Origin: Gemmataceae bacterium
GTDB lineage: Bacteria; Planctomycetota; Planctomycetia; Gemmatales; Gemmataceae
Assembly: GCA_025055795.1 (NCBI GenBank)
Contig: JANWVV010000005.1
Location: 62,001 to 126,000 of the forward strand
Length of the DNA: 64,000 bases
Direction of reading: 5' to 3'
Shown: piece by piece, positions 18,930 to 28,699 of the stretch
Layout of the letters: each line of letters opens with the position of its first letter
Position numbering within the stretch: position 1 is the stretch's first letter
Position numbers and translations under genes: made by a program
The notes under the pieces: model-generated
Database searches by the model: none
What the model saw: only the letters and a program-made list of their open reading frames with translations
What the model was told of the DNA's origin: nothing

Positions 18930-19082
18930 TCAACTGGGATTGCTGATTTTTGATTTTTCCTCACAGCCGGAAAGCAGGCCGAGGACAATCAAGCTGAAAC
19001 ATAACTTGATGTGGATTAGGTAGATAACTTCATCCCTGGCACTGCGTAGAAGGAAGTGCTTTCGGCAAGGTTTGCATAGCAT
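18930..19082 (-). pseudogene. Possible micro-lipoprotein or truncated lipoprotein remnant
   Basis: Frame from an ATG at 19082 to the stop at 18930, 50 codons. It ends with IKLCFSLIVLGLLSGC followed by EEKSKISNPS, a classic lipoprotein signal and lipobox (LLSGC) with only ten residues after the cysteine. The most natural start would be where codon ATC now stands (19008-19010), as if an ATG were lost. Planctomycete DUF1559 genes are often accompanied by a small lipoprotein gene, and this lies just upstream of one. It may therefore be a decayed copy, or a genuine tiny lipoprotein with a long basic leader. Confidence 0.35.
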
Positions 19083-19236
19083 CCGGGCCCAAAAGTCCCC
19101 TGCCCTGACTGACAGATGACACTGAAAGATGATGAGGCTGCAGCTGGAGAACCGCGGCAATCCTTTCGAGCGAACGAAAAAGATTCGACAGACCCCGTTG
19201 GAGGAGTGCTCCTGAAATAGAGGTGTAAGGTTTCAG

Positions 19237-19273
19237 AAAAAAACCTGTCGAGTCGCGGGATATCTTTAAGGTT
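19237..19273 (-). terminator. Possible terminator downstream of the MFS gene
   Basis: On the minus strand, AACCT pairs with AGGTT across a 22-nt loop and is followed directly by TTTTTTT (19237-19243). It lies about 50 bp after the MFS stop codon. The stem is short, hence the modest confidence. Confidence 0.4.
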
Positions 19274-19323
19274 ATCAGCAGATTGAAGAATATATTACCC
19301 CGGCACGCACAATTTACCAATAA

Positions 19324-21204
19324 CTAGTAGTCATGCGTTTCCCGCTCTGTTCCTCCTTGCTCCAGATGGATTTGCTTATATCCACCTAGCAACCAGAAGT
19401 AAACGATCAGAATAAAAAAGCCCACAGCTAATGTGGCCGGTACAGCAGCCGTGTAGAATAGGGCCATCTTTGCCCCATAGAGGCGAGCCTGGGGCAGTAT
19501 GCCGCGATCTTCCTCAAAATAGGGTAATCCCTCCTGTTGCCACCAACCGTAGAGTTTGCGAAGATTGGCTTCCAACTTGGGCTCCACAGACCGCCCTTCC
19601 CTCTTAAGCCGTTCGAGCGTTTCCAGATCACTCTCCAAGGTCGTCTTGGTCATCGCTTGAGGCTTACCCTGATTTTCGACTACCTTCAGATGATCTTCGA
19701 ACACTTTCAGTTTCGCGTTGTCGATGCCTGCCACCGGGGGGGCAATGGTCGGCCAGACTGTGGTCAAAAATGGGAAACCCTTGCTATCGGGCTCACCGCT
19801 TTCGGTACGAGCCATGTAACGTTCATAAGTCTTTTGCCAATCAGGGCGTTGCTGGAGATATGCTACTGCGAAGTAGTCTTGTTTGTATCCAATTCCCGGT
19901 CCGCCCAGGATACCCGCACTGATCATGCCAATCCCGCCGCTGAGGCCCAATGCTAACGCTCCCCCCTTGGGAAATCGCTCCGAGATGACCCCCAATAGTG
20001 TCGGCCAATAGAACGTCTTGCCGATGCCATAAACTGTTACTGCCACCAGCCACGGACCGATGGAGTTAATCGCGGGACTTCCCAACAAATACAACCCTAA
20101 GGTGCCTAGAACTGCACTGCCGAACAGCAATCCGACGGGATTGATTTTGTGAACAATCGGACCAGCAAAAAAGCGGAGTGTGAACATCAATATATTTGTC
20201 CAAATGAATGCCAAAGTGGCTTGGGTTTGATCCTGGACGACCTGGTTGGTGATGTTAGTAATCCAGCTATCTGTCCCTAGTTCGACGTATCCAACCAAAG
20301 CATGCATGAGGTAAAGGAGAGCTAGTACCCAACTTCCGATGCTGAAGCGTGTGTACCAAGCGAAGGCCAGCCAAATCAGAAACGCCAGGACCCAGCCGGT
20401 GGCACTAAGGAACATGTCCCGTTTGTGGGGTTCATCGGTAGCGATGGCGGGTCCGATCACACTGGGCAGAAAATTGGCCAACGCCATCGCAATCATGATT
20501 GCTGCAAAGGTGAAGCCGAACAGGCCGATGGTTTTCATCATGTCCGGAACGGAAACACCAGCACTTCTCGCTTCCGAGCTGGGAAAGCGGCGACCAACCA
20601 TCATGATGCCATAAATGAACACAGGGATGAGGAAAACGCCCAATTTGTACTCCCACCGGACTTGACCGGCCAGTTGGTTGAACCCCAGCATGATGACAGC
20701 TCCCAGGATCAAGCCGCCAGGCCAGCCGGCATGTAAGATGTTCAACCAATGGGTCTTATTCTTCGGAAACAACGTGGCTGTTAAGGGGTTTATGACCGCT
20801 TCGCAGGTACCATTGCCAAGGGCAAACAGCCACATGCCCAGATTCAGGCAATAGAAAGCCCCCTCCTTGCCATACTGATTAAAGACAGGCGTGGCGGCAA
20901 AAGTGACCACAGCGGAAAGAGTGTGCAAAACGAACGCCACAGCCATCAGCTTGCCATAACCAAACCGGTCTGCCAGAAAGCTGAAAAAGATGATGGCTAA
21001 ACCAAAACCGACCAGTCCTCCACCGGTGATCGTGCCTAATTCTGTCTGAGTAAAGCCGAACTGATCGCCCCAGTCCTTAAGAATTTCAACACCGCGAACG
21101 GAAAAACCGATGCCGGCAGCGATCAACGTGAAAAAACTGGCCCAAAAGAGAATTTTGTCATTCAGGCTGGGACCATTCGAAGCAACGGCAGAGGTCGGGT
21201 TCAC
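19324..21204 (-). CDS. Major facilitator superfamily transporter
   Basis: 626 residues from a GTG at 21204, chosen because a purine-rich GGAAGGGAG lies 7-15 nt upstream and the extra 23 residues of the longer frame are not family-like. Twelve or more hydrophobic segments are visible, with the MFS A-motif-like loop FLADRFGYGKLM between helices 2 and 3. A long hydrophilic insertion (about 120 residues with KTYERYMARTESGEPDSKG and LESDLETLERLKREG) precedes the last helices, so the protein is longer than the usual 400-450. The substrate cannot be assigned. It is a single gene with probable terminator at 19237. Confidence 0.85.
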   Translation of the reverse strand: MNPTSAVASNGPSLNDKILFWASFFTLIAAGIGFSVRGVEILKDWGDQFGFTQTELGTITGGGLVGFGLAIIFFSFLADRFGYGKLMAVAFVLHTLSAVVTFAATPVFNQYGKEGAFYCLNLGMWLFALGNGTCEAVINPLTATLFPKNKTHWLNILHAGWPGGLILGAVIMLGFNQLAGQVRWEYKLGVFLIPVFIYGIMMVGRRFPSSEARSAGVSVPDMMKTIGLFGFTFAAIMIAMALANFLPSVIGPAIATDEPHKRDMFLSATGWVLAFLIWLAFAWYTRFSIGSWVLALLYLMHALVGYVELGTDSWITNITNQVVQDQTQATLAFIWTNILMFTLRFFAGPIVHKINPVGLLFGSAVLGTLGLYLLGSPAINSIGPWLVAVTVYGIGKTFYWPTLLGVISERFPKGGALALGLSGGIGMISAGILGGPGIGYKQDYFAVAYLQQRPDWQKTYERYMARTESGEPDSKGFPFLTTVWPTIAPPVAGIDNAKLKVFEDHLKVVENQGKPQAMTKTTLESDLETLERLKREGRSVEPKLEANLRKLYGWWQQEGLPYFEEDRGILPQARLYGAKMALFYTAAVPATLAVGFFILIVYFWLLGGYKQIHLEQGGTERETHDY

Positions 21205-21742
21205 GGACTCACTCCCTTCCGAAACAAGCAGTACAGGACAAGATGCAAAAATACGGACTGAATTCGATTTCAATGACTACCCAGGATTAAAGCTTGCCCC
21301 ACGCGTTAGTTACGTTTTCTATCGCACAGGCCTCTCACGCAACCGGAAGCGCGATTTTCAGTACTATGTCTCGCCGATGGTGCCCTGATCCTCGGGTTTG
21401 GCCCGGTTTTAGACCTACCCTGGAGCTTAGGGCCCTGAGATTCAGCCCCAACTGGTGCCGCAAAACACAAACCAGTACCGGCACACGCCAGGTTCGCTTC
21501 TGCATAAGTTGTCTATTGTTCTTCAGGGAAAGCGTGCAAAAGTTTACCAACTGGTCAAGGGCTTTGCCAAACAAAAAGTGGTTTTTTTTACGGCAAATAT
21601 CATCTTTCTTGCCGTATGAATCAACAAAATGCCCTAATTGGGCGGGTTGTAGCGGCAATACAGGGGAGACTGCAAAAAGGCCCTGCTCCTCTGCACGACC
21701 TACTATCAAGCTTGCGAGCAGCAATGGACGACCACATGTTAC
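21205..21742. other. Divergent intergenic region, one doubtful small ORF
   Basis: About 540 bp upstream of both the MFS gene (minus) and the small protein at 21743 (plus). A 71-codon frame at 21616-21831 begins MNQQNALIGRVVAAIQGRLQ and is partly protein-like, but it overlaps the next gene out of frame and lacks a ribosome binding site. I leave it uncalled. No clear promoter was found. Confidence 0.35.
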
Positions 21743-22057
21743 ATGAATCGCCGATGGTCGGAGAAGCATTCAACGTGGAGTGTTATCGCCCTTATCAAAG
21801 GGAGCCATCGTTTCGTGTTTGTGTACGATGAAGTAAGTCGCGACGCTTTGATCCACGAATTGCGATGTCGGGCAGCGGATCCTGATTCATTAATCAACTG
21901 GCAAGATGTCACGGCAATAACGCAGCGGATTCGCCAGGCAACGGCCAATGGCTCACAACCCGGCGAAGTGGTATCCGGTCCTGCACCTGGTCTGACGATA
22001 AACGATCCGAATGATGGTTCCGATTCATTTGGTAACTCGGATGCCGAGGTGTCTTGA
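21743..22057 (+). CDS. Small protein with a conserved planctomycete-type core
   Basis: A 104-residue frame. The part that looks conserved starts at about residue 16: ALIKGSHRFVFVYDEVSRDA, then a helix, then LINWQDVTAITQRIRQ. I associate this pattern with short planctomycete proteins of unknown function that usually begin at the equivalent of ALIKG. Here the first ~15 residues (MNRRWSEKHSTWSVI) may be non-native, since no start codon occurs closer to the core. The C-terminal 30 residues are Gly/Asp/Ser-rich and disordered. It lies 108 bp upstream of the recombinase gene in the same direction. Confidence 0.5.
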   Translation: MNRRWSEKHSTWSVIALIKGSHRFVFVYDEVSRDALIHELRCRAADPDSLINWQDVTAITQRIRQATANGSQPGEVVSGPAPGLTINDPNDGSDSFGNSDAEVS

Positions 22058-22165
22058 GAAAAAAATTGTGTGAACGCAATATGTTGATTCAGAGGGCATT
22101 TAATCGGTCGCGTTCATCCACCATATGGTCATTCCAAGATAATCCGGTAGCAGGGTAACCACGAG

Positions 22166-23080
22166 TTGACTCCCTTGACTCTAGAACAGCATCTGGCTGA
22201 ATTTCTTCTGCATCTTGGCATGGAAAAGAATGCCGCCACGATGACCATTAAGTCCTATCGCGAGGACTTGATGCAACTACTGGCTTTTTTGCGGGAACAG
22301 CGTGGCAAGTCTTCGCTAACTGTAACAGATTGGAATATCCGTTCCCTACGTGCATATCTTGCCTGGTTGCATGAGCAAGGGTATTCCCGAAGTACTATCG
22401 CTCGTCGACTAGCTGCCGTGCGTGCCTTTGGCCGTTTTCTATGCCGGCAAGGGGTAATCTCTCAGAATCCTGCACAAAGTCTGCGTAGTCCGCGTCAAGA
22501 GCGAAAACTGCCCCATTTTTTGACGCCAGAGCAGGTTTTGCGACTGGTCCAGGCTCCTCAAGGTCAGAACTGGCAGAGTTTGCGAGACCGGGCTATTCTG
22601 GAAGTGCTCTATTCCGCCGGTTTGCGTGTGAGCGAGCTGGTTGGTCTGGACTTGGAACGTGTGGACTTGCGTGAAGGCTTTTTGCACATCCATGGCAAAG
22701 GCAAACGGGAACGCTTGGCCTTACTGGGCCCGTCAGCCCAACAGGCTCTAGCCGCCTGGTTGCATGCCCGTGCCCAGTATCTGCAGCAACGCCGGCGCCA
22801 AAGCTCTGCGGTATTCATTAACCGCTTCGGGACACGATTGACCAGTCGTAGCGTGGGCCGGTTGCTCCATCACTACCTTCGCCAGACGGGAGTGGACCCA
22901 CGCACGACTCCCCACACGCTCCGCCATTCCTTTGCCACCCATCTGTTAGACAACGGCGCCGATATCCGCGGTGTGCAGGAACTATTGGGGCATAAACAGT
23001 TGACTACCACGCAAATTTATACCCATGTATCGCCGGGCCGTTTGAAAGAGAGCTATCGTCAGGCTCACCCCCGCGCCTGA
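22166..23080 (+). CDS. xerC: Tyrosine recombinase, XerC/XerD type
   Basis: 304 residues from a TTG start, the normal length for Xer proteins. The N-terminal SAM-like core-binding domain (about 1-90) begins [19 protein letters not shown]. The catalytic domain holds all expected residues: Arg in [12 protein letters not shown], Lys in GKGKRER, the HxLR box [12 protein letters not shown], His in [13 protein letters not shown], and the nucleophile Tyr in IYTHVSPG. XerC/D resolve chromosome dimers at dif. I cannot separate XerC from XerD with certainty, and no dif-like site is obvious. The absence of phage or integron features argues for a housekeeping role. Confidence 0.92.
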   Translation: MTPLTLEQHLAEFLLHLGMEKNAATMTIKSYREDLMQLLAFLREQRGKSSLTVTDWNIRSLRAYLAWLHEQGYSRSTIARRLAAVRAFGRFLCRQGVISQNPAQSLRSPRQERKLPHFLTPEQVLRLVQAPQGQNWQSLRDRAILEVLYSAGLRVSELVGLDLERVDLREGFLHIHGKGKRERLALLGPSAQQALAAWLHARAQYLQQRRRQSSAVFINRFGTRLTSRSVGRLLHHYLRQTGVDPRTTPHTLRHSFATHLLDNGADIRGVQELLGHKQLTTTQIYTHVSPGRLKESYRQAHPRA

Positions 23081-23165
23081 ATCGACATATATGGGACCAA
23101 CACAAGTCGGTAATCAGCCCCTGACATGGCAACCACACCACTGGATTAGGAATGGGGAATGATCC

Positions 23166-24353
23166 ATGCGGTTAACACCTGGCAAGTGTCTGCACCTCGT
23201 ACTTGTGATAACAGGAATGTTACAACTCAGGCCAATCCAGGCACAATGGCTTCGGACTACGGAAACGTTGCCATGGGAAACGGATTACAACACGGCACGC
23301 AAACGAGCTGCCGACCACGGATTACCTCTTTTTGTGGTCATCGGTACCCAAAACTGTTACTATTGTCGCAAACTAGAGAATGGTCCGTTACGTGATCCGC
23401 AACTGAGCACACACCTGCAGCGGCATTTCGTACTGTTGAAAATCGATGCACATCGGGAACCGGAGCTTACGCGGGCCTTGCGTGTTCAGGCTTACCCGAC
23501 CATTGTGCTAGCTGGTCCGGACGGAAAGATTCATGCATTTCTCGAAGGATACATGGAAGCTCCACGCCTGGAGGAGCATTGTAAGCGTACTCTGCTAGCA
23601 GTTAGTACAACGGAGGGAACCGCTCGCGATTTCGAGCAGGCCCGGCAGGCCCTGGCCAGCGGTGACTACCCCCGCGCGGTTACTCTCCTGAGGCAAGTCG
23701 CTCGGGAAGCTGGCGAACAGCCGATCGGTCAGAAGGCCCGGCAGTTGCTCGAAGAGATCGAGCAGCAGGCCGCCACGGAACAGCAACGGGTGGAAACCCT
23801 GTTGGCCCAAGGACAAACCCCTGAGGCATTAGCAGTTCTAACTAATATCGTGCGAAGCTACGCGGGCACCCTCGCCGCGGAGCGAGCTGCCGGACAAATA
23901 AACCGGTTAACCGCGCAGCCCGACGTGCAGCAGTTACTACAACAGCGGGGTGCCCAGGATCTGCTGGCTGCCGCCCGCGAGGATTTCCGCTTGCTCCGCC
24001 TCTACGATTGCCTTCTTAAATGTGAGCAGTTGCAAACGCATTATGCGAACCAGCCTGAAGCCCAACAAGCCGCCCAACTGCTGGCCGAGATCCGCAAAAA
24101 TCCTCATCATCTGGCCCGTGCTTGTGACCAATTACAGCAACGAACCATCCAATTGTCCCTCCTGCTCGCAGAGGCTTGGCTAGCTCAAGGGAAAACGGCA
24201 GAAGCCGCTGCTTGTTTTGAACGAGTGATGCGGCTAGCCCCCGATTCACCTGAGGCCCGCGTCGCTGCAACTGCTCTCAGTCGCTTGAAAGCGCAAGGCA
24301 GCGGCATCCCGACAAGCGGTCCCCTCCAACCAGACACGTCACGCGGCCGGTAG
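23166..24353 (+). CDS. Secreted thioredoxin-fold protein with TPR-like C-terminus
   Basis: 395 residues with a signal peptide (about 1-26, RLTPGKCLHLVLVITGML, cleavage near IQAQ) and GGGGAA before the ATG. Residues 35-145 form a thioredoxin fold with the redox pair C64-YY-C67 (GTQNCYYCRKLE) and the cis-Pro region QAYPTIVLAGPDG. The rest is helical repeat resembling TPR (ARQALASGDYPRAVTLLRQV, AEAWLAQGKTAEAAACFERV). It is probably a periplasmic disulfide reductase or a thiol-dependent scaffold; CYYC is not the classical CGPC or CPHC, so direction is uncertain. It follows xerC by 85 bp. Confidence 0.82.
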   Translation: MRLTPGKCLHLVLVITGMLQLRPIQAQWLRTTETLPWETDYNTARKRAADHGLPLFVVIGTQNCYYCRKLENGPLRDPQLSTHLQRHFVLLKIDAHREPELTRALRVQAYPTIVLAGPDGKIHAFLEGYMEAPRLEEHCKRTLLAVSTTEGTARDFEQARQALASGDYPRAVTLLRQVAREAGEQPIGQKARQLLEEIEQQAATEQQRVETLLAQGQTPEALAVLTNIVRSYAGTLAAERAAGQINRLTAQPDVQQLLQQRGAQDLLAAAREDFRLLRLYDCLLKCEQLQTHYANQPEAQQAAQLLAEIRKNPHHLARACDQLQQRTIQLSLLLAEAWLAQGKTAEAAACFERVMRLAPDSPEARVAATALSRLKAQGSGIPTSGPLQPDTSRGR

Positions 24354-24745
24354 CTGTATTTGACCCGTCGATAACACAATTTCTGAGCATGTCCGCTCAA
24401 TCCTCTTGAAAAACATCTTCAAATGTGTATACTATGAAAGACAAGGCAGCTAAGGGTTTGATAACTTCGATGCTTAAGGGGGGATTAGCCAGACCGCTCA
24501 GATGACGAAGGCACAATATATGCCATTTCCAAATTCCCTGACATGACGAGCGACCATTTGTTCCAGCTAAAGGTCGACCCTATTCCCTCTGTGAAGACGC
24601 TCTATCACATGGTGAGCGTGACATAGTTTGTTCATTGGCAGGAGCGACATATGTAAGTTCAGTAGATGAGAGCGAACCGTCATGGAAATCTGAAGGAATG
24701 TTGAGTATCACTCTTTCGCCGTGTAGAAAGCTACGGGAGGGAAGC
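24354..24745. other. Long leader upstream of a membrane-protein gene
   Basis: About 390 bp without a credible ORF. A sigma-70-like promoter, TTGAAA (24406-24411), 16-bp spacer, TATACT (24428-24433), points rightwards. If used for the next gene, it would give a leader of about 300 nt. The 3' end has the Shine-Dalgarno GGGAGGGA. Confidence 0.4.
24406..24433 (+). promoter_or_regulatory. Putative sigma-70 promoter
   Basis: TTGAAA and TATACT separated by 16 bp, in an AT-rich context directly after the thioredoxin-TPR gene. The match to consensus is five of six and four of six. It is 300 bp from the next start codon, so its target is uncertain. Confidence 0.35.
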
Positions 24746-25162
24746 GTGGGGTTCGAGCTGTTAGTTATTGGCGGCATAGTCTTGGCCGCCCTGCTAGTGC
24801 TGGTGTGGTGGGGGATCCGATATGAGCAACAAAAGGCCACGCTCATCCACACGGAACGGCGGCTTGCCTTGGAGCGTGGTGTCCCACTGCCAGACGCGGA
24901 AGTGGCCCGCTGCACCGCCTTGGGCTGGATCGGAACGGTTGTCCCGGTATTCAGCCTGGGCGTGGCCGCCGGGGTAACGTTCTTGTTGGTTCCACCGCAT
25001 ACGCCGGAGCCAAGCCTTGGCGGCTTGCTCGCTGTATGGTCGGCGTGCGGAGTAGTAGCAGTGAGCGGTGTGGTCGCTGTGGTGATCCGCCTTCGCTCTG
25101 CACCTGTCCGGTCACCCGAAGCTGACTCTGCGGACGCCTCTGCTTCCAATCGCTCGCCGTAA
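24746..25162 (+). CDS. Small integral membrane protein of unknown function
   Basis: 138 residues from a GTG at 24746; GGGAGGGA immediately upstream decides this start over the longer frame beginning at 24635. Three hydrophobic segments lie at about 3-22, 52-75 and 84-105, separated by a basic cytoplasmic-looking loop (RYEQQKATLIHTERRLALERGVP, residues 24-46). The C-terminal ~25 residues are Ser/Ala/Pro-rich and probably disordered. No known domain is recognisable. The loop resembles that of small planctomycete membrane proteins of unknown role. Confidence 0.6.
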   Translation: MGFELLVIGGIVLAALLVLVWWGIRYEQQKATLIHTERRLALERGVPLPDAEVARCTALGWIGTVVPVFSLGVAAGVTFLLVPPHTPEPSLGGLLAVWSACGVVAVSGVVAVVIRLRSAPVRSPEADSADASASNRSP

Positions 25163-25312
25163 TGGCTCCCATTGACCGTGTAGCTGTTGACTGCGGGTGT
25201 ATATGTCGACAAAGGGATGGTAAAAGGATTACCTACCACACTCGAACTTGAGCCATAAACATGGCAGCGTAATCAAGTTAGCTAAAGTTGATGAACCCTT
25301 AGATAACACGGA

Positions 25313-26377
25313 TCAGTCTGCCACTTTCAGGGGAGCCAGGTCGAGAACGAAACGGTATTTGACATCGCCACGCAGTAAGCGGTCATAGGCTTGATTCACT
25401 TGATGGATGGGAATTAGCTCCACATCGGCGGTGATTCCATGCTGGGCGCAGAAGTTGAGCATTTCCTGAGTCTCAGCGATCCCCCCGATCATAGAGCCTG
25501 CTAAAGTCTTGTTTCCCATGAACAATGGGAACGCGGCCACACTTAAGGGCTTTTCCGGAGCACCTACGAGGGTCAGATTGCCTGCGGTCCGGAGCAATCG
25601 CAGATAAACGTTCAGATCGTGCTGTGCGGAGACACAGTCGAGGATCATATCGAAAGTACCATTATGTCGGGCTACCGCAGTGGCGTCGCTGGACAGGACA
25701 ACCTCGTGGGCTCCCAAGCGTCTGGCTTCCTCGGTCTTCCGGGGGGACGTGGTGAACACAACGACATGGGCTCCCATGGCACGGGCCAGTTTGACACCCA
25801 TGTGGCCCAATCCTCCTAACCCCACAATACCCACCTTTTTACCGGGACCTACACCGTTGCGTTTCAGCGGCGAGTAGGTGGTAATCCCGGCACACAATAA
25901 GGGGGCGGCGGCGGCCAGGTCGAGCCCGGATGGAATACGTAAAACCATGTCTTCTTCGACCACGATGGCCGTCGAATAGCCGCCATACGTCACCGGTGCA
26001 GTACCGTAACGATCGGGCGAATTGTACGTAAAGACAGCATTGGGGCAAAACTGCTCCATACCTTGCTGACAGTTCGGACAGGTGTGGTCAGCTCCCACCA
26101 GGCAACCTACGCCTACAATATCACCCACTTTGAAGCGTGTGACGGCCGATCCCACTTTGGTTACCCGGCCGATAATCTCATGACCGGGTACACAGGGATA
26201 AACCGTCGGAAAATAGTCATGCCACTCATCTCGAACTGTATGCAGGTCGGAATGACAAATACCGCAGTAGAGGATGTCGATTTGTACGTCGCGCTCCGTC
26301 GGATGGCGACGTGGTATCGTTCGGAGAGCCAACGGCGAGGAGGCACTCGCAGCAGCGTAAGCTTTCACCGTAAACAT
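25313..26377 (-). CDS. Zinc-dependent NAD(P) alcohol dehydrogenase, YahK/cinnamyl-ADH type
   Basis: 354 residues, with AAGGAGGG 5 nt before the ATG. Catalytic zinc ligands are Cys38 (YCGICHSDLH) and His66 (PGHE), with a later Cys in LLCAGIT. The nucleotide motif is GIVGLGGLGHMGVKLA, and the following FTTSPRK suggests NADP preference. The structural-zinc lobe reads GCLVGADHTCPNCQQG: Cys100, Cys103 and Cys111 are present, but the first ligand position is Asp97 instead of Cys. Family members reduce or oxidise a wide range of aldehydes and alcohols; the physiological substrate is unknown. It is a single gene. Confidence 0.9.
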   Translation of the reverse strand: MFTVKAYAAASASSPLALRTIPRRHPTERDVQIDILYCGICHSDLHTVRDEWHDYFPTVYPCVPGHEIIGRVTKVGSAVTRFKVGDIVGVGCLVGADHTCPNCQQGMEQFCPNAVFTYNSPDRYGTAPVTYGGYSTAIVVEEDMVLRIPSGLDLAAAAPLLCAGITTYSPLKRNGVGPGKKVGIVGLGGLGHMGVKLARAMGAHVVVFTTSPRKTEEARRLGAHEVVLSSDATAVARHNGTFDMILDCVSAQHDLNVYLRLLRTAGNLTLVGAPEKPLSVAAFPLFMGNKTLAGSMIGGIAETQEMLNFCAQHGITADVELIPIHQVNQAYDRLLRGDVKYRFVLDLAPLKVAD

Positions 26378-26566
26378 TTTTCCCTCCTTGAGGATAGATT
26401 CTATGCACTGCGTAAGCAGTTGCGCTAGTCGACCGGTTGGCTGCCTGCCAGCCCCTCCCCGAAGCGGGAGGACATCGTCATCAGGCGTACCAAGTATATC
26501 CTATTGAGTTGCTATGCCTTACAAACCGTTGTCCCGGGGCTTTACACCGCCTAATTCGGGTAACGT

Positions 26567-28459
26567 TTATCCCCAGCGAGCGAGCGGACCACCTCGGGTA
26601 AAGAATCGATCGATACGTTTCTGCATAGCTGGATCCTCGTCAAGGGGATCAGGCATAAACGGTTTGAGGCGAGCATCAATGATCAGCGGTCCCCGACAGC
26701 CCCAGTGTTTATTATGGATGAAGGCCCCCACTCCGTGGACGTCCTGAGCAGGATCGCTGCGTGTGAAGACGACCCAAAGCCAATTGTCTAGGTGACGGGC
26801 GACGAAATCGGCATCATCGACAACAGTGACCAAAGGCCAGCCCTCGTGTTGCTCAGGAGACTTGGCTAGGACGGTGTCCCAGTATTTCAAAAGTGTTTGC
26901 AGGTCGGCATCGGCTGGTACCGTCTCCTCCGCCACGGTAGCAGCCGGCCGGCGACAACGAGGTCCCTGGAGAGCCACTATTCCTGGCAGTACCATGCGCA
27001 TCGGACCAAACCCCGGTGGCATAGGCCAATGGAAAGGTACTTCCTGAGCAAGCTGCCGTCGTTTTTTGCCGGCAACTGCAATCACCAGCTTGCTTCCCGC
27101 GTTCAGTCCACAACCCGCCGAATAGTCCAAGGTGTCGATGGTTGTTCGGGTCTGAAAGTGCAAGTCGCGATCGGGTTGGAGGCGTTCCAACACATGTTGG
27201 AAAAAAGCCGCTATGTCATGAACATCCAAGGACGGATCATCTTCCTGAGCAACTATGAGCAGATATTTGGCCAATGAAAGTTGTCCTTGCCCCAACAAGG
27301 CGTGGGCCTGGGTGAGAAGCTCCTGCGGCTGACGCTCGGCAGCATAGGGAACATATCGTTCTGAACCAATGGCCAGCAGGAGTGGATGGACACCAGCAGC
27401 ATCGACAGCATGAACGGCCCGAACCCCTGGTAGTACGCTGGGAATAACAGGACCGGTCAGTTCGTGGATAAGTTCACCGAAGCATGAATCTTCCTGAGGG
27501 GGACGACCCACGACCGTAAAAGGCCAGATGGCATCCCTGCGGTGGTAAACCGCACTGACCCGAAGTACGGGAAAGCCGTGCCTCAAACTGTAGTACCCTA
27601 GATGATCACCGAAGGGTCCCTCGGGCTTGGTTTCCCATGGATAGACATACCCCGTGATAACAAACTCTGCGTCGGCTGGCAAAGGAAGGGGGAATTGTTC
27701 AGATGCAGGTGCCGAGCAGAGACGCAGGCGGCGTCCGGCCAGGATGCCGGCAAAGGCCACCTCGGGCATCCCCTCGGGAAGAGGCATAACGGCTGCCACT
27801 GCTAACGCCGGTGGTCCGCCCACACTGATGCAAACCGGTAGAGGTTGCCCGCGTCGGAGGGCCGCGGCATGGTGGACCCCGATACCGCGATGGATCTGAT
27901 AATGTAAGCCGCATTCCCGGTCTGGAACGTAGTCATTCCCAGCAATCTGCACGCGATACATGCCCAGATTGGAGTGCCGCCAGCCCGGTTGCTCAGGGTC
28001 TTCGGTGTAGACTTGCGGCAGTGTAATAAATGGACCGCCGTCCCCAGGCCAGCATTGAACTTGTGGCAATTGACTTAGCGTAGTCCGGCCCGCTAACACT
28101 GCTCCCCGCTGGACCCACCGTGGCAAAGCACACCGCAGCAAGGCGGGAAGTCGCCAGTATTGCCAAGGGCGACGTATGAGTTGTTCGGGATCCCGTTTCA
28201 ATGTCATCAACTGGCGTACCGCTTCCAAAGTGTCACGAAACAAAAAGCGGATGCGCTCAGAAGTACCGTACAGGTTGGAAACCATAGTAAAGGAGGTACC
28301 ACGGACACGGCGGAACCACAAGGCGGGCCCCCCATGCCGCTGCACCCGACGATGAATGGCTGCTGCCTCCAGATGCGGGTCAACTTCCTCCTCGATACGC
28401 ACCAGTTGACCTGTGCGCTCGAGGTCCCTCAAGCAACTGCGCAAATCAGCATATCCCAT
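26567..28459 (-). CDS. UbiD-family (prenylated-FMN) decarboxylase
   Basis: 630 residues from the ATG at 28459 (MGYADLRSCLRDLE, the usual UbiD N-terminus). Motifs include GGPALWFRRV, the prFMN-binding region MYRVQIAGND near residue 175, and the acid EGPFGDHLGYY that supplies the catalytic Glu. UbiD enzymes (de)carboxylate aromatic or unsaturated acids using prenylated FMN made by UbiX. No ubiX or quinone gene adjoins it. A role in menaquinone (futalosine) or ubiquinone-like synthesis, or in aromatic acid metabolism, is possible but not shown by context. It lies divergent from the histidine kinase gene. Confidence 0.88.
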   Translation of the reverse strand: MGYADLRSCLRDLERTGQLVRIEEEVDPHLEAAAIHRRVQRHGGPALWFRRVRGTSFTMVSNLYGTSERIRFLFRDTLEAVRQLMTLKRDPEQLIRRPWQYWRLPALLRCALPRWVQRGAVLAGRTTLSQLPQVQCWPGDGGPFITLPQVYTEDPEQPGWRHSNLGMYRVQIAGNDYVPDRECGLHYQIHRGIGVHHAAALRRGQPLPVCISVGGPPALAVAAVMPLPEGMPEVAFAGILAGRRLRLCSAPASEQFPLPLPADAEFVITGYVYPWETKPEGPFGDHLGYYSLRHGFPVLRVSAVYHRRDAIWPFTVVGRPPQEDSCFGELIHELTGPVIPSVLPGVRAVHAVDAAGVHPLLLAIGSERYVPYAAERQPQELLTQAHALLGQGQLSLAKYLLIVAQEDDPSLDVHDIAAFFQHVLERLQPDRDLHFQTRTTIDTLDYSAGCGLNAGSKLVIAVAGKKRRQLAQEVPFHWPMPPGFGPMRMVLPGIVALQGPRCRRPAATVAEETVPADADLQTLLKYWDTVLAKSPEQHEGWPLVTVVDDADFVARHLDNWLWVVFTRSDPAQDVHGVGAFIHNKHWGCRGPLIIDARLKPFMPDPLDEDPAMQKRIDRFFTRGGPLARWG

Positions 28460-28699
28460 GAGACAAAAACCGTAAGTTAACAAGAAAAATCAACTTGTCG
28501 GTATAGGTCAAAAATTTGATGTAGGAACGTAGTTTTTCGCTTAGAACCACAATTTTGGGGTCACCGCGAAGAAAAATTGCTCTTGGTTAGTGCACTTCTA
28601 GTTGGACATGGGGCAAGTCTGAGTTATGTTGTGCAGTATGCGGAGTCCGCATTCACTGTCGGTAAATTGTCACGAAAGGCCTCTGAGTTCGCCCGCATC

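Noticed and set aside
22166-23080. Integrase of a mobile element
   Set aside because: Length and motifs are Xer-like, and no att sites, cargo genes or tRNA targets flank it.
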